Below, piece by piece: positions 35,871 through 48,639 of a DNA stretch of 64,000 nt. The DNA comes from Owenia fusiformis (taxonomy: Eukaryota; Annelida; Polychaeta; Sabellida; Oweniidae), in assembly GCA_903813345.2 (NCBI GenBank), contig CAIIXF020000011.1, positions 10,760,842-10,824,841 of the forward strand, written 5' to 3'. Each line of letters starts with the position of its first letter. The first letter of the stretch is position 1. Both the position numbers and the translations under genes were made by a program. The notes beneath the pieces are model-generated. The model was not told the origin of the DNA. It did no database searches and was given only the letters and a program-made list of their open reading frames with translations.

Positions 35871-38690
35871 AAATGGCTAAGGTATAAATATAAATAACTT
35901 TGCCATTCATGTTTTCTTAGAATCATAATCTAACACATTATCTGTAAAATGTATGTCAAAGAAAACATTTCAAATAAACAAACACCCAAAGAACTATGCT
36001 TTTTAATTGCACCTTGACTGTTAAACGTAGTAGCAAATGGATAATTTCTGTGGAATCTGAGTGTAATTCAGGTTATCTTAGGGTGGGGGGCATTTACATG
36101 GAGTTAATCCAACGTCTAATTAGTAGAGATAACCTTAGAGGCCCTTAGAAGTCAGCTTGCTCCCACTTGATTTAACATTTCTATATAAATGGGAATGAGT
36201 TGGCCATTAATCATTACACAATATAAAGTGTAAACTACATGTACAGTGACCCCTTTTCATGTTAATTCCACTCTATTCCACTCCATATTACAATTCAAGC
36301 ATGGCCCTGCTGAGACTTTATCCCTGGAAAGGCACCATTATCTAGTGGTACATGTTCATAGCCTGGAACACTTGTAGAAAATAGCATGACCTGCTTACAA
36401 ATGAAGAGATAAATGAATCCCTCAGAGGCAATAACTTATAGATTATGTTATGTAATGGATTTCTTCTATGTAATGTTATGAACTTCTTTCAAGCAAGTCA
36501 TACAAAAAATATATGTTAAGAACTGTATATTTGAAGACATTTTCACCAACTTGGTGTGCTGCTAATCTTATATTTTCAATGTTTTGTTATGTTAGTATCT
36601 ATTTATGTCTTGTGTTTTACATCTACCACCCCTGGGTTAACAGTTATCACCTAACTATACTGCTAGAGCTGTTCACTGAACAACCCACAAATAAAATGTA
36701 TCAGTAATCATTTTACAAAATGAGGGAGAACTACAAGGACTAATAAACATATAAACATACAAGTAGCAAGCAAACTACATTGAATAGAAAATCAGAAAAT
36801 AAAGTGTAAAGAAAGTTCAAAATCTTTAAAATATATATAAAAGCATGTATACATTTTGAACACAACCCATATACTTCTTATCTCAAACCACCTAGCTACC
36901 TGGATGATGTTTCTACTCTTGGCAGTTCTGATGAAACTTGGTGCCAGATGCTTGAAATTCCATACCACCAATAAAAAGATATGTTTACATTTTATACTGA
37001 TGCTTACTTATTGAAAAATAGGATATGCAAATAAATTGTATTATAGAATAGTTTTGGAGAAGTTATATAAAGTACATTGTCTGTTTTTGTCTAATGAGTA
37101 TTTATTAACTATAGTATGAAATATGTATATATATATTCATAGATGTGCCATTTTATATTGTCTCCTGAAGGAAAAGTCTACCATCCATGAGTCAGGTCAT
37201 GCTATTCTTCATTTTAAGCTTTTGTAATAATATATAAATATTATAGATGATCCATATAAATGTTTGTTTACATGTTATCTCAGAAGCAGAGTGTTGTTCC
37301 ACTGAATCATATGGTATATAACAGGTAGGTATAGGGAGTTAGCTGAACAGTTTCTGCTAATAAAAAATCTTCATTAAATTATTGATTTATCTGTCTCATA
37401 TAAGCCAGTTACAGAAATTCTATTTTAGGATATCAAGAAACCATCTTTGTTCGCTTGGCTCCAGTCAGTTGCACAATGCAGAGAAGGCAAAAAGTTTTGT
37501 TGTTTTTCTGAACCATCTTTTCAAATTACATATGGTACTTATTCTAAATTGGTTTTAAATTCTGTACTGGTATTCTACAGGGTGGTTGTAATCAAAATAA
37601 TTTTGTTTATACAGAAACTAGAATCTATAGACAATGGCAACATTAATATTAGTGTTGTTGTTACATTTTGTCATGCCAATTGATGCACTAACTAAGGTGA
37701 CTGTTTTATATCAGTGTGTGTTATTCTACACCAAGGTTGTGATAACCATGGCAATGATGATAAATAAATGGAAGGATTCAATATGAGCAAGTGTGATTTA
37801 AAACATACACCTATATTATGGGTTTACGAAAAAGATGTAACCGACTACTGACCAGTCATTGTTTCCTAAAGGTTGCCTCAAAACAGGGTTTGAGGAAAAT
37901 GTGTTAAATAAGAGATTGACCATATCATGTGTAAAAGATCAACCATATTTGTAGCCTTGAATTATTTATAATTCGATTTTGAATCCATGTCAATCGTAAG
38001 CAATGTTTTTTTTACCCATTTTGTTATTTTAAATTAAGGTTAAAATTATTAAAACGAAAGGCAACCAAACACTTCTAAAGGTTCCTGACCTGTCAACCTA
38101 TCGTTTCCATGGGAATCTATCCTACAGTAATTTTTACTGAAATTCAACGTAGACCTATACTTAATGAAAATTACCTATTTCTAATAAAAATGATTTGTTA
38201 TTGTCATACTGATTACTGAACACGATATGTTATGTGCATTCTCTTGTCAGGATCGAAAGTTGCTTTACCATTTAAGCACACCATTGGAAAGCTATTTCTG
38301 TCATTTTGAATGTAGTTTGTATTAACAACTGAGAAAACAAATATTACATATCAATCTTAAAAAAGTTAAGTATGTTTTTTTCGTGTGTTATTTCAATAAA
38401 GGAATCATTAAAAGAATTATTGAATTTTAAACCGTTAACTTTTGTAAAGCCTGGAAAATTAAATAATTTTTGTTCCAGTGGACAATTTAGCAAATTTAAT
38501 TGTCTATTAAAATTTTTAATTTTGAAAGCAATCGGATGGATGGATCGTCCCTCATATGACTTATGGCAACTCAACCATTTCCTATTGGTTTACATGGGGT
38601 CTGCCATTTTTTCTCAACTTCATGAAATTCAGCGATTTTGATATCAGATTTTGACCCATTGTAATGGAGATACAAGGCATTAACATGACA
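35871..38690. other. No gene recognised
   Basis: AT-rich DNA without splice-supported frames or clear repeats. Confidence 0.35.
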
Positions 38691-38693
38691 AAA

Positions 38694-40478
38694 TGTCACC
38701 ACCTAGTTGCTCAAAATATTATGAGTTCAAACTTAAGTCAGGTTTGAATTTCTGAGAACTTGTAAAGTCAAATTTGAACTTCTGAAAAAAAATTTGTCAA
38801 TTTGAAGCAAGTTGAAAACAGACCTTTTTTGACCTTGAGAAGGTCATTAAAGGTCAAATGTCAAATCTAAAGTCAGATTTGAATTTCTGAGAACATATAG
38901 ATGATTTTGAAAAAAAAAATTAGTCAATTTGAAGCAAGTTGAAAAAAGACCTTTTTGACCTTTTTTGACCTTGAGGAGGTCATTGAAGGTCAAATGTCAA
39001 ATCTAAAGTCAAATCTAAAGTCATATTTGAATTTCTGAGAACATGTAGATGATTTTGAAAAAAAATTTAGTCAATTTGAAGCAAGATGAAAAAATACCTT
39101 TTTTGACCTTTTTTGACATTGAGAAGGTCATTGAAGGTCAAATGTCAAATCTAAAGTCAGATTTGAATTTCTGAGAACATGTAGATGATTTTGAAAAAAA
39201 AAATTTGTCAATTTGAAGCAAGTTGAAAAAAGACCTTTTTGACCTTTTTTGACTTTGAGAAGGTCATTGAAGGTCAAATGTCAGATCTTAAGTCAGATTT
39301 GAATTTCTGAGAACATGTAGATGATTTTGAAAAAAAATTTTAGTCAATTTGAAGCAAGTTGAAAAAAGACCTTTTTGACCTTTTTTGACTTTGAGATGGT
39401 CATTGAAGGTCAAATGTCAAATCTTAAGTCAAATCTAAAGTCAGATTTGAATTTCTGAGAACAAGTAGATGATTTTGAAATTTTTTTTTAGTCAATTTGA
39501 AGCAAGTTGAAAACAGACCTTTTTGACCTTTTTTGACCTTGAGAAGGTCATTCAAGGTCAAATGTCAAATCTTAAGTCAGATTTGAATTTCTGAGAACAC
39601 GTAGATGATTTTGAAAAAAAAATTTAGTCAATTTGAAGCAAATTGAAAACAGACCTTTTTGACCTTTTTTGACCTTGAGAAGGTCATTGAAGGTCAAATG
39701 TCAAATCTAAAGTCAGATTTGAATTTCTGAGAACATGTAGATGATTTTGAAAAAAAAATTTAGTCAATTTGAAGCAAGTTGAAAAAAGACCTTTTTGACC
39801 TTTTTTGACTTTGAGAAGGTCATTGAAGGTCAAATGTCAAATCTTTAGTCAAATCTAAAGTCAGATTTGAATTTCTGAGAACACGTAGATGAGTTTGAAA
39901 ATCTTTTTTAGTCAATTTGAAGCAAGTTGAAAACAGACCTTTTTGACCTTTTTTGACCTTGAGAAGGTCATTGAAGGTCAAATGTCAAATCTTAAGTCAG
40001 ATTTGAATTTCTGAGAACACGTAGATGATTTTGAAAAATTTTTTTAGTCAATTTGAAGCAAGTTGAAAACAGACCTTTTTGACCTTTTTTGACCTTGAGA
40101 AGGTCATTGAAGGTCAAATGTCAAATCTAAAGTCAGATTTGAAGGTCAAATGTCAAATCTAAAGTCAGATTTGAATTTCTGAGAACATGTAGATGATTTT
40201 GAAAAAAAATTTAGTCAATGTGAAGCAAGTTGAAAAAAGACCTTTTTGACCTTGAGAAGGTCATTGAAGGTCAAATGTCAAATCTAAAGTCAGATTTGAA
40301 CTTCTGAGAACATGTAGATGATTTAGAAAAAAATTGAAGTCAGTCTAAACAGTATTTGTTAAGTTATAGGAAGTTGTAAGAAATTGTTACAGACGCCGGA
40401 CGCCAACCACCAACCGCCGGACGCCGTCGCAAAAAAACGGAGACCATAACAATATGTCACCACTTTTGGTGGTGACAT
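38694..40478 (+). repeat. TGTCACCACC repeat family, long copy with 420-bp higher-order array
   Basis: Ends TGTCACCACC / GGTGGTGACA are inverted; the right end is itself a hairpin (TGTCACCACTTTTGGTGGTGACA). About eleven internal units follow the pattern ..AAGGTCATTGAAGGTCAAATG.. TCAGATTTGAATTTCTGAGA.. TAGATGATTTTGAA. The TAGATGATT phrase (and its one TAGATGAGT variant) recurs at 38898, 39046, 39182, 39318, 39466, 39602, 39738, 39886 and 40022, giving spacings 148, 136, 136 repeated. The extra 12 bp is a doubled AAATCTAAAGTC. Near the right end is the GACGCCGGACGCC motif seen also in the copy at 44.5 kb. Confidence 0.88.
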
Positions 40479-40479
40479 A

Positions 40480-41320
40480 ATAACATTGAATTCTGCAGAC
40501 TTTATAGAGAATAGAATCAAGATATAGATTTATTTACTTTATCGGGTTTTCTTTCGTTCAAAGCCTAGAAAATAGTCGTTCAAACAAATATGAGGGTTAA
40601 CATGTAAACCTATGAGGAAAACCAACTTTTTTGAGGAGTATACTTTATTGTTGGATGTATGTTTGGCCCTAGAGAATCAGTACAAACAAATCCTATAATA
40701 AGTATAAATATACTACTTACAATTAATAATTCTCCTCATTTTCCAATATTTTTGTTTTTCCACATTATGATATCTGTTTGACTTTGAATTCAATGATTCC
40801 GAATGAAGATTGTTAACCAATGTGAAATTAATAAAGATATGATGGCAGGATTTGTATATTTTCCTCGCACTTGTAATTCAGATCTGAGGCTCCACAATTC
40901 TTACATTTACACCATCAGTGGTTGTTCTTATAGAATAGACACTAGATAGTTGTATAAATATTAATGATACATCATAACACACTTTAAGATTGCTTATAAA
41001 AGGTTCATTCATCTGAGTGCTTTCTAGCCGTTTCTTTATATTCTCTGCTCCTTCAATGTTATTTCCCTCTTCAAAAGACTGTGGACTCTCACGTCCCCAC
41101 TCTCCATATTGAAACCGTGTTTACCAGGTCGTCTCCGTATTTTATTCTTAGACATTTTTGGGGATTTTGTAGAAGTTGTTATTGATTGTTATGAGAACAT
41201 CGGTATTGACAAATGTTAGTTTGTTCAATATAAAATTAGAAATATGAAAAAACTGTATCATGAAGGAACATAAGTTGGTAACTTAATAGTCATTTGTTGT
41301 GGGTGAGTTTGATGAACACT
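40480..41320. other. No gene recognised
   Basis: AT-rich interval between two tandem arrays. Confidence 0.35.
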
Positions 41321-41324
41321 GCCT

Positions 41325-41825
41325 TTGCAAAACGAAGCATTTCATGTGAAGCGTCACAACGAAGCATTTCATGTGAAGCGTTACAACGAAGCATTTCATT
41401 TGAAGCGTCACAACGAAGCATTTCATGTGAAGCGTTACAACGAATCATTTCATGTGAAGCGTCACAACGAAGCATTTCATGTGAAGTGTCATAACGAATC
41501 ATTTCATGTAGAGCGTTACAACGAAGCATTTCATTTGAAGCGTCACAACGAAGCATTTCATGTGAAGCGTCACAACGAAGCATTTCATGTGAAGCGTTAC
41601 AACGAAGCATTTCATTTGAAGCGTCACAACGAAGCATTTCATGTGAAGCGTTACAACGAATCATTTCATGTGAAGCGTCACAACGAAGCATTTCATGTGA
41701 AGTGTCATAACGAATCATTTCATGTGAAGCGTCACAACGAAGCATTTCATGTGAAGTGTCATAACGAAGCATTTCATGTGAAGCGTCACAACGAAGCGAT
41801 TCATGTACAAGGTAACACTCAATAA
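41325..41825 (+). repeat. 27-bp tandem array, open in several frames
   Basis: About 18 copies of CGAAGCATTTCATGTGAAGC + GTCACAA. Because the unit is 9 codons, frames stay open: the plus strand reads (H/Y)NEAFHVKR repeatedly for 166 codons, and the minus strand reads CDASHEMLR. The plus frame has no ATG (it begins at TTG after a stop at 41313-41315), no signal peptide and no nearby acceptor. Most likely a minisatellite. The KR-punctuated reading is discussed under findings. Confidence 0.8.
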
Positions 41826-42149
41826 TTGCTTCATCAGGGAATTGTTTCATTGGATAAAGGCAGTGCAACCACAATTCTCTAGCTAACCTATGTTACAAAA
41901 ATGTTTTGTTAGACTCAATCCAGCAGTGTAACAGCTAGATCTTTATTAAGTCAGAAACTACTACTTTAATTCTGTCTAGCTTTGCCAATCCAGAACCATA
42001 AAGATGAGATATTACTTTGAATTCTTCAAGTGGAAAATTAAATAAATGCTTTATGATTTTCTACTCTTTAAGTTAGTAGACTCCTTAGATGATGGGATTG
42101 CTTCCAAAATACATGACTATTAATTAAACCAGAACAACGGCAACGCCAA

Positions 42150-43700
42150 AGCGTAGCGAATCCCATCGAACAGCCATGGATGGCATTTTTACAAACAAAG
42201 TATATAGCAAAAATGGCAGCCATTTTTCAAAGTGGCCGCCTTCTACCAAAAGTGTCATTAGACCATGTGCCATGCTTATAGTATTCACATACCAAATATG
42301 AACAAAATCGCTCCACTACTTTTCAAGTTATAGTAAAACACCTTCTACCAAAAGTGCCAAATACCAAATATGAACAAAATCGCTCCACTACTTTTTGAGT
42401 TATAGTAAAATACGTTAAAATGGCGGCCATTTTGAAAAATGGCGGCCATTTTTCAAAATGGCCGCCTTCTACCAAAAGTGTCATTAGACAGTGAGTCATG
42501 CTTATAGTATTCACATACCAAATATGAACAAAATCGCTTCACTACTTTTCGAGTTATAGTAAAATACGTTAAAATGGCGGCCATTACTAAAAAAAAATTT
42601 CAAAATGGCCGCCTTCTACCAAATGTGTCATTGGACAGTGTGTCATGCTTTTAGTATTCACATACCAAATATGAACAAAATCGCTCCACTACTTTTCGAG
42701 TTAAGGTATGAGTACCGTAATCCAACACCAAATTCGAAAATTCAGAACAATACCCGGCACATATGGCGTTCGTGATCAACTATAAAACGCTTACCCCCCA
42801 TAGTGTTATATATCAAAATGTACCTGTTCATACAGGGGTTCGATTGATCTACATCAAATTATAGGGAGTCAGGTTACTTTTTGAGATATCAGCGTCCATT
42901 TATTGTAACTCGCGTTTGCTACCATCGCCTCAATTCTGAGATGACCGGCCAAACGCGTAGTAAACATGATCACGTCGGAACTATTTTGACCTACATCGCT
43001 ATTTTCGTAATTCAAATGAAAGTTGAACTCCTCCTCTTCATTTTGATACCAAATAGTGGCATACTAGGTACCCTAGAAGCCAACTATGGCGTTATTTAGA
43101 ACAAAACCACAAGTTTTTAAATGGACTATATAGGGGTCATACCTTTTGGCGGATGGATATGGAACCTCATACCTTATAGTAAAATACGTTAAAATGGTGG
43201 CTATTTTTCTAAATGGCGGCCATTTTTCAAAATGGCCACCTTCTACCAAAAGTGTCTTTAGACAGTGTGCAATGTTTATAGTATTCACATACCAAATATG
43301 AACAAAATCGCTCCACTACTTTTCGAGTTACAGCAAAAATCGTAAAATAACGAGTAAAGGCCGCCATTTTTCAAGATGGCTGCCATGTGCTTCTTTAATA
43401 TCTACATTTCTAGCTTTATTAATGTCCTATATAATTTTTTTACATCTAAAACATACTGCTATTACAGTTTTACATATTGCACCTAAATTACTGTAAATTC
43501 GGCACTAAAATGGCCGCCATTTTGAAATGAGTGGCCATTTTGAAAATCCGCTTTCGAGCAGAACTTCTACCCCCATAGGGTATATGTGTACAAAATATGA
43601 ACAAAATCGGGCCAACGGTATTTGAGTTATTGCCCGGACGTACGTACCGACGGACGGAGGCGTTCCCTATATCCCTCCGAACTTCGTTCGATGGGATAAT
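42150..43700. mobile_element. Composite non-autonomous element with AATGGCGGCCATTTT units
   Basis: Internal ~170-bp tandem units carry AAAATGGCGGCCATTTT, AAAATGGCCGCCTTCTACCA, AGTGTCATTAGACAGTG and CAAATATGAACAAAATCGCT. The left end ATCCCATCGAACAG and the right end GTTCGATGGGAT are inverted, with ACGTACCGACGGACGGAGG just inside the right end. Similar CGGACGGACGG-type elements are widespread in marine invertebrates. No transposase. Confidence 0.65.
42704..43174 (+). mobile_element. Nested 471-bp TA-type element
   Basis: Begins AGGTATGAGTACC and ends GGAACCTCATACCT (inverted). It is flanked by TA on both sides (42702-42703, 43175-43176). Removing it and one TA restores the host unit phrase CGAGTTATAGTAAAA found in neighbouring units, which proves insertion. 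Same family as 25221-26275. Confidence 0.85.
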
Positions 43701-44505
43701 AACACCAGTATAGAAGGTGGGGACCCAGGAGTTGCAGATCTGCAAAAATGATTAACTTTGATATGCAATTTTAGAATCTACATAAAAATGGAATGAAGTA
43801 AAATGAATGAATGAAGTAAAATCAAGGCATCTTTTATGTCTTACTTTATTCTTCCCATGCAGCCTCTTGCAACAGTACCTGTCTAATATTCCCTTATTGT
43901 ATTATACAGAAGTCTTCTCCCATAGATTTCTTAATCAGTTAGTGGGTTCAAACTTTTATTTTTCACCAATTCTTACAAGCCATTTTCAAGACTTTCTCAA
44001 TTTCAAGTAAGTGCAATGGGTGCCTCACAGTTCGTCACCTTCTCTGGGGCAGACAGCGGGCACGATGTCCCCCATCATACCATATACAAAAAAATTAATA
44101 CCCAAAATTAGCCAAGCATATTGGCCAATGGTGAGCCCTACTCATTTTTACTTTGTGATGAGAAAATGACCATATGATCTTTTGTAATTTACTAATGATA
44201 TAATGGATGTAATAGGGATCATAAGGTTAATTAGTTCCCAACTTGGGATCAATAATAAAGAGAGATCAACTAGATTTTAATAGTATTAGGATCAAAGGTT
44301 ATAGACTGGGTCAATATTATTATCTAGTGAATTAAACTTGAAACTGGGGATCAATTAGTGAGGGATGTAAATTCAAAGTTGAAGATCTTTGGTGTATAGA
44401 CTGAAAGTGAGAGATCAAAGAGTTAAAAAGTTAGAGATCGAGGATTGATGAAAATCTGGTAGAATGCAAGTAAAAGATAATAAAACAAGGCATTAACAAG
44501 CAAAA

Positions 44506-44952
44506 TGTCACCACCTAGTTGCTCACAATATTATGAGTTCAATCTTAGTCAGATTTGAATTTCTGAGAACTTGTAGATGATTTTGAAAAAATAAATTGGT
44601 CAATTTGACGCAAGTTGAAAAAAGGTCAAATCTCGAATCTAAAGTCAGATTTGAACTTCTGATAACTTATAGATGATTTTGAAAAAATGGTCAATTTGAA
44701 GGAAGTTGAAAAAAGACCTTTTGACATTTTTTACCTTGAAAAGAACTATTGAAGGTCAAATCTTAAATATAAAGTCAGATTTGAACTTCTGAAAACATGT
44801 AGATGATTTTGAAAAAAAAGAAGTCAGTCTAAACAGTATTTGTTAAGTTATTGGAAGTTCTAAAAATTTGTTACAGACGCCAATCACCAACCACCAACCG
44901 CAGTCAAAAAAAACAGAGACCATAACAATGTCACCACTTTTTGGTGGTGACA
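44506..44952 (+). repeat. TGTCACCACC repeat family, short complete copy
   Basis: Both ends are present: TGTCACCACCTAGT on the left, and ACAGACGCC.. then TGTCACCACTTTTTGGTGGT on the right. Only about three internal units, against about eleven at 38694-40478. Confidence 0.8.
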
Positions 44953-44959
44953 TAATAGA

Positions 44960-47900
44960 TTGCAAGATAGTGATTTCCCTTATAAAAAAGTCAACCTTGA
45001 AAGTCCAAATTTCATCCATTATACATCAATCATTGCGCAACCATCGCATCAACTACTAAGATCAAAGGAAAAACCATTGTGAAATGAAAGGCAACCATTG
45101 TACAATCATTGACTTCAACCATAAGTTTTCAAGCATTTTGCAATGACTAAGCAACTATCTTTTCAATCATTGCACTTTAATGGTCCTTTTTCCATATAGC
45201 TTTGAAATCTCGTTAAGGTCTTGTTTTTAATGAGATTTAAGGAGATCTGCATTTTTAACCATTAAAAACTAATGTTTTCATCCATCTGTTGGCATATTTG
45301 AATTCTGTGAGTAATTCTCTATCAAAACAACTTTGATTTGCACTGTAATTTACCATTATTCAAATTCTAATGATTTACTGGTTGTCTAAAAAAGGTCGGG
45401 CTAAATCCCCATTGACACAATGCTGAAAAACCTTAAAAAGTTCATTTACTCTTCCAAGGATCACAATTTTAATGTGAAATCACAATCCACATGTCAATAA
45501 GATCATAAAGTTACATTCCAATGATGTTTTAAGTTGATCCAAATGGAATTACTTCTTAAATCAAGAAATTAAGTGACTCTGGCAATACATTTACATGTAT
45601 TCTAGCCCTACCCAAGCTCTACCAATACCAATGATGCCATCTATTTTTCATTTATATGGAAAAAGGTCAATTGCAACCATTACTCATTGAAACGTTAATG
45701 CTTGCAATGCATTTTATTCAATGATTGCATAGTTCAACTTATGCAACCATTATGAATTAAGAATATGTCAAAATATAACTTCATTTCGTGCAGGTATTTT
45801 TGTTAGAAAATGCAAATTTTATAAACAGCCTCTTATATGATACCAAGGATGATACTTAATTGTCATGATAATACAATCTTGATATGATTTGAATACTAGA
45901 ATATCTTTGAAGTTCAAATTCAAAAAGCAATGAAGATCTGAAGGATCAGGGGCCAATGAAAATTTAGTAGAAATTAGGGATTCAGAATCAATTTAAGGAT
46001 TAATCTCTGATCAATTGTAAAAGTAAATTATTCGATCTCATTTTAATAGGGGCAGGGACTTAAAGTGAGTAAGATGACTTACCATTGTTTTAACCAATTC
46101 CCAATATATCAATGATAAACATCTAATCTGCCTAGTTTAGTATTTCAACATTTTTTAAGATAAAATCTAGCCTCATTTTAAACTACACTACCTGTTTTTT
46201 ACAAGTTCTTTTTTATGAATGACATTGAATTTTTAACTGTAAACATCTTAAATACATGCCAATTAACCTTTAAAATATTTGACTGGTTTTATGCTCATGT
46301 TAAACCTTCACATGTGTTTTGCTCATTTTGTTGAAATGTCATAAACTGCCTTTCAAATGTTTGTGTTTTTCATTTTGAAAAGAAAATCAACTTAGAATCT
46401 TAACAAAATAGTTTAGTTGAATTATTAAGATATGAAGGAATAGAAATAATTCTAACATAAAACTGTTCAAATATATAACAAAATGATTATAAAAACTAAA
46501 ATTCAAAATGAAAATTATACTGTAAGTAAATGTGACCATTTAAGATGAAAATATAACACATTATAAAAGAATTAACCAAATGATAAGAGGATTAATCAAT
46601 CTCAATTGAATCACAGATATAAAAATTTGGTTCCCATCTATAGCATAGAAAAAATATTTGAAAGTATCTGTGATAACAGACATCTATGCTGCCCTTCTTT
46701 GGGAGATAACCCCATAATAAAAAATATTGTAAACTGGAGTTGAGACAGACTCAATTCTGAACATTATTTCACTAAATGGCTTGACACATACAGTTCAGAT
46801 TATTCTCACTGACAGATCATTTTCATGAATTGATTAGATTTCCTGCTAGAACTGATTGAAGATCCACATTAATAATGACTTGATTAATTAACTTAGCTCT
46901 CTAGTACAATGTGCAGTTAGGTATAAACACCAAACTACAGTCTCCATTTGATGGAAGTATTCCTGTACTATAAAATATACCTAACCTCCCCCAAAGCAAG
47001 TTCATTTGTAGCTCATGTTATCATCCTTGGTCCAAGGATATTTCACTTCTTTCTGAATTGAGTAATAAATGAAGTCCTTTGAATGAAGTATACATGTTAT
47101 GCACACTTACTAGAATTTCGTATCGACGCAGAAAAACTGCAGAATCTTGGCTTTCAAAATTTTTGCAGAATTTTTGTGTAGAATTTTGCAGAAAGATTTT
47201 TCTGGTGAAGATCTAATCTCATCTCATATTTGTCACCCACTCACTTAAAATTACGTCTAATTTGAAACAAAATTTGAATTCCCTGCAATATTCCGTGATA
47301 GTTCAGATGAAACCATTACTTGCAGAATTTATCGCGGAATTTGGGATTTTATTTCATGCAGAATTTCTGCTCAGAATTTGCTTTTTTCTCATGCAGAAAA
47401 CTAGTATGTATGGTTGCATGGTTATGCTTCAGCTTTTGTGATAAAAAAAGTAAAATAGACATGAACCCATACTTTAAGTCAATGTATATTCCTTGAACAT
47501 CTTTTTATATCAGCTAAGTGATTTGATTGAGTATATTGAAGGCAGACAAAGTTAACAGAAGATATGCTTTGTACACTGTCATTACCTACTATAGTAGTTA
47601 TATAATGCTGCATTTATATTGAGCTTTCCAAAGGTCACCTGCTATATCAGACCTAATTGATTATCTTAACATTAAGTGAACAATATCATTAAGCACCACC
47701 CACGTCTCAATAGCAGATATAATGAATGTTTCTCCCAATCAACAAATATACCAATAATACAAAGTATAATATTTTTAGAAAGGATATTTAAACAAAGTCA
47801 CTGATGGTGCAATTATAGGCCGTTTCAATTTTTTAAATCTTGGTACATTTTAGGGTCAGGGTTCCTTAAATGAGTTAGCATTTGACCATCTCTCTGAAGA

Positions 47901-48510
47901 ATATAATAGAATCAATGTGATGTTAAACAGAAATACATTTTGTATAAGGTTTTCCCAGTGTGTGGTGATTTATATGCAATGCATTCTCTAGTGTTCCTTA
48001 GAGAATGATAGTCTTTTTTAGATCACTTCAGTTGCCAAAGTAAATGCAGAGGGGACAAAATAGGTAGAGCGTTTCTCTGCTTCTTTAGATTTTAATAAAT
48101 CCATTGTACTGTCTATATATTACTGTATCATGATCAAAATTAGATTTATAATATTATTTTTCCATATGAAATGAAATATATTTCCATATGAAAGGAAAAC
48201 ATAAAAAACATCTGACTATTTAACTAATTCTATAAAAGTAAAAACTGTAAATAAATTGATTGAGAAATAAAATTACATTGACCTTAATTATCAATAATCA
48301 ATATATGACCTTAACAGATATTAATGTAGAAATGTCACATAAAGCACTCTTATTTCTCTCTCTTTCTCTCTACAATTTCAATAAATTGCCTGATTTTCTT
48401 TCATCTCTATATAATTAAAAGTCCTATCTACATACCTACATACTTTATTTTTTGTTAATTCTACTCATTTCTACTCTATTTTACATTTGAAAACATGACT
48501 GTTTTATGAT
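44960..48510. other. No gene recognised
   Basis: Very AT-rich. At 47100-47400 the phrase GCAGAATTT(T/C)TG recurs about six times (TTTTGCAGAATTTTTG, TGCAGAATTTCTGC), a degenerate local repeat. Confidence 0.35.
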
Positions 48511-48515
48511 ATTAC

Positions 48516-48628
48516 CTTACAGAAATAGTCTGCACTGTTGGTACATCCTGAGGTATCTCGCCCTTGTGCAATACAACAGGAATCATATAATCCAGTTACT
48601 TGTACAATTACGATGAGGCCAGAAATAC
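48516..48628 (-). CDS. Possible Cys-rich exon (DB-module-like CC motif)
   Basis: Minus strand, 113 bases between an acceptor (..CGCTTCATGTTGAG) and a donor (AAG|GTAATA). It encodes a frame containing VQVTGLYDSCCIAQGRDTSG and CTNSADYFCK. A double Cys followed by spaced Cys resembles the DB module of extracellular Ig/FN3-type proteins described in nematodes; that resemblance is from memory and short. It needs one base from an upstream exon and leaves phase 0. No second exon was found nearby. Could be chance, but local composition is less AT-rich than the flanks. Confidence 0.33.
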
Positions 48629-48639
48629 CTCAACATGAA

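Noticed and set aside
41290-41874. 194-codon minus-strand frame as a Cys-rich repeat protein
   Set aside because: Purely the reverse reading of the 27-bp minisatellite; a unit length divisible by three keeps frames open on both strands.
44010-44110. Minus-strand frame reading ..MMGDIVPAVCPREGDEL, possible exon
   Set aside because: Has a donor-like GTGAGG but no AG acceptor for about 80 bases upstream, and AT-rich residues precede it. Too weak to call.
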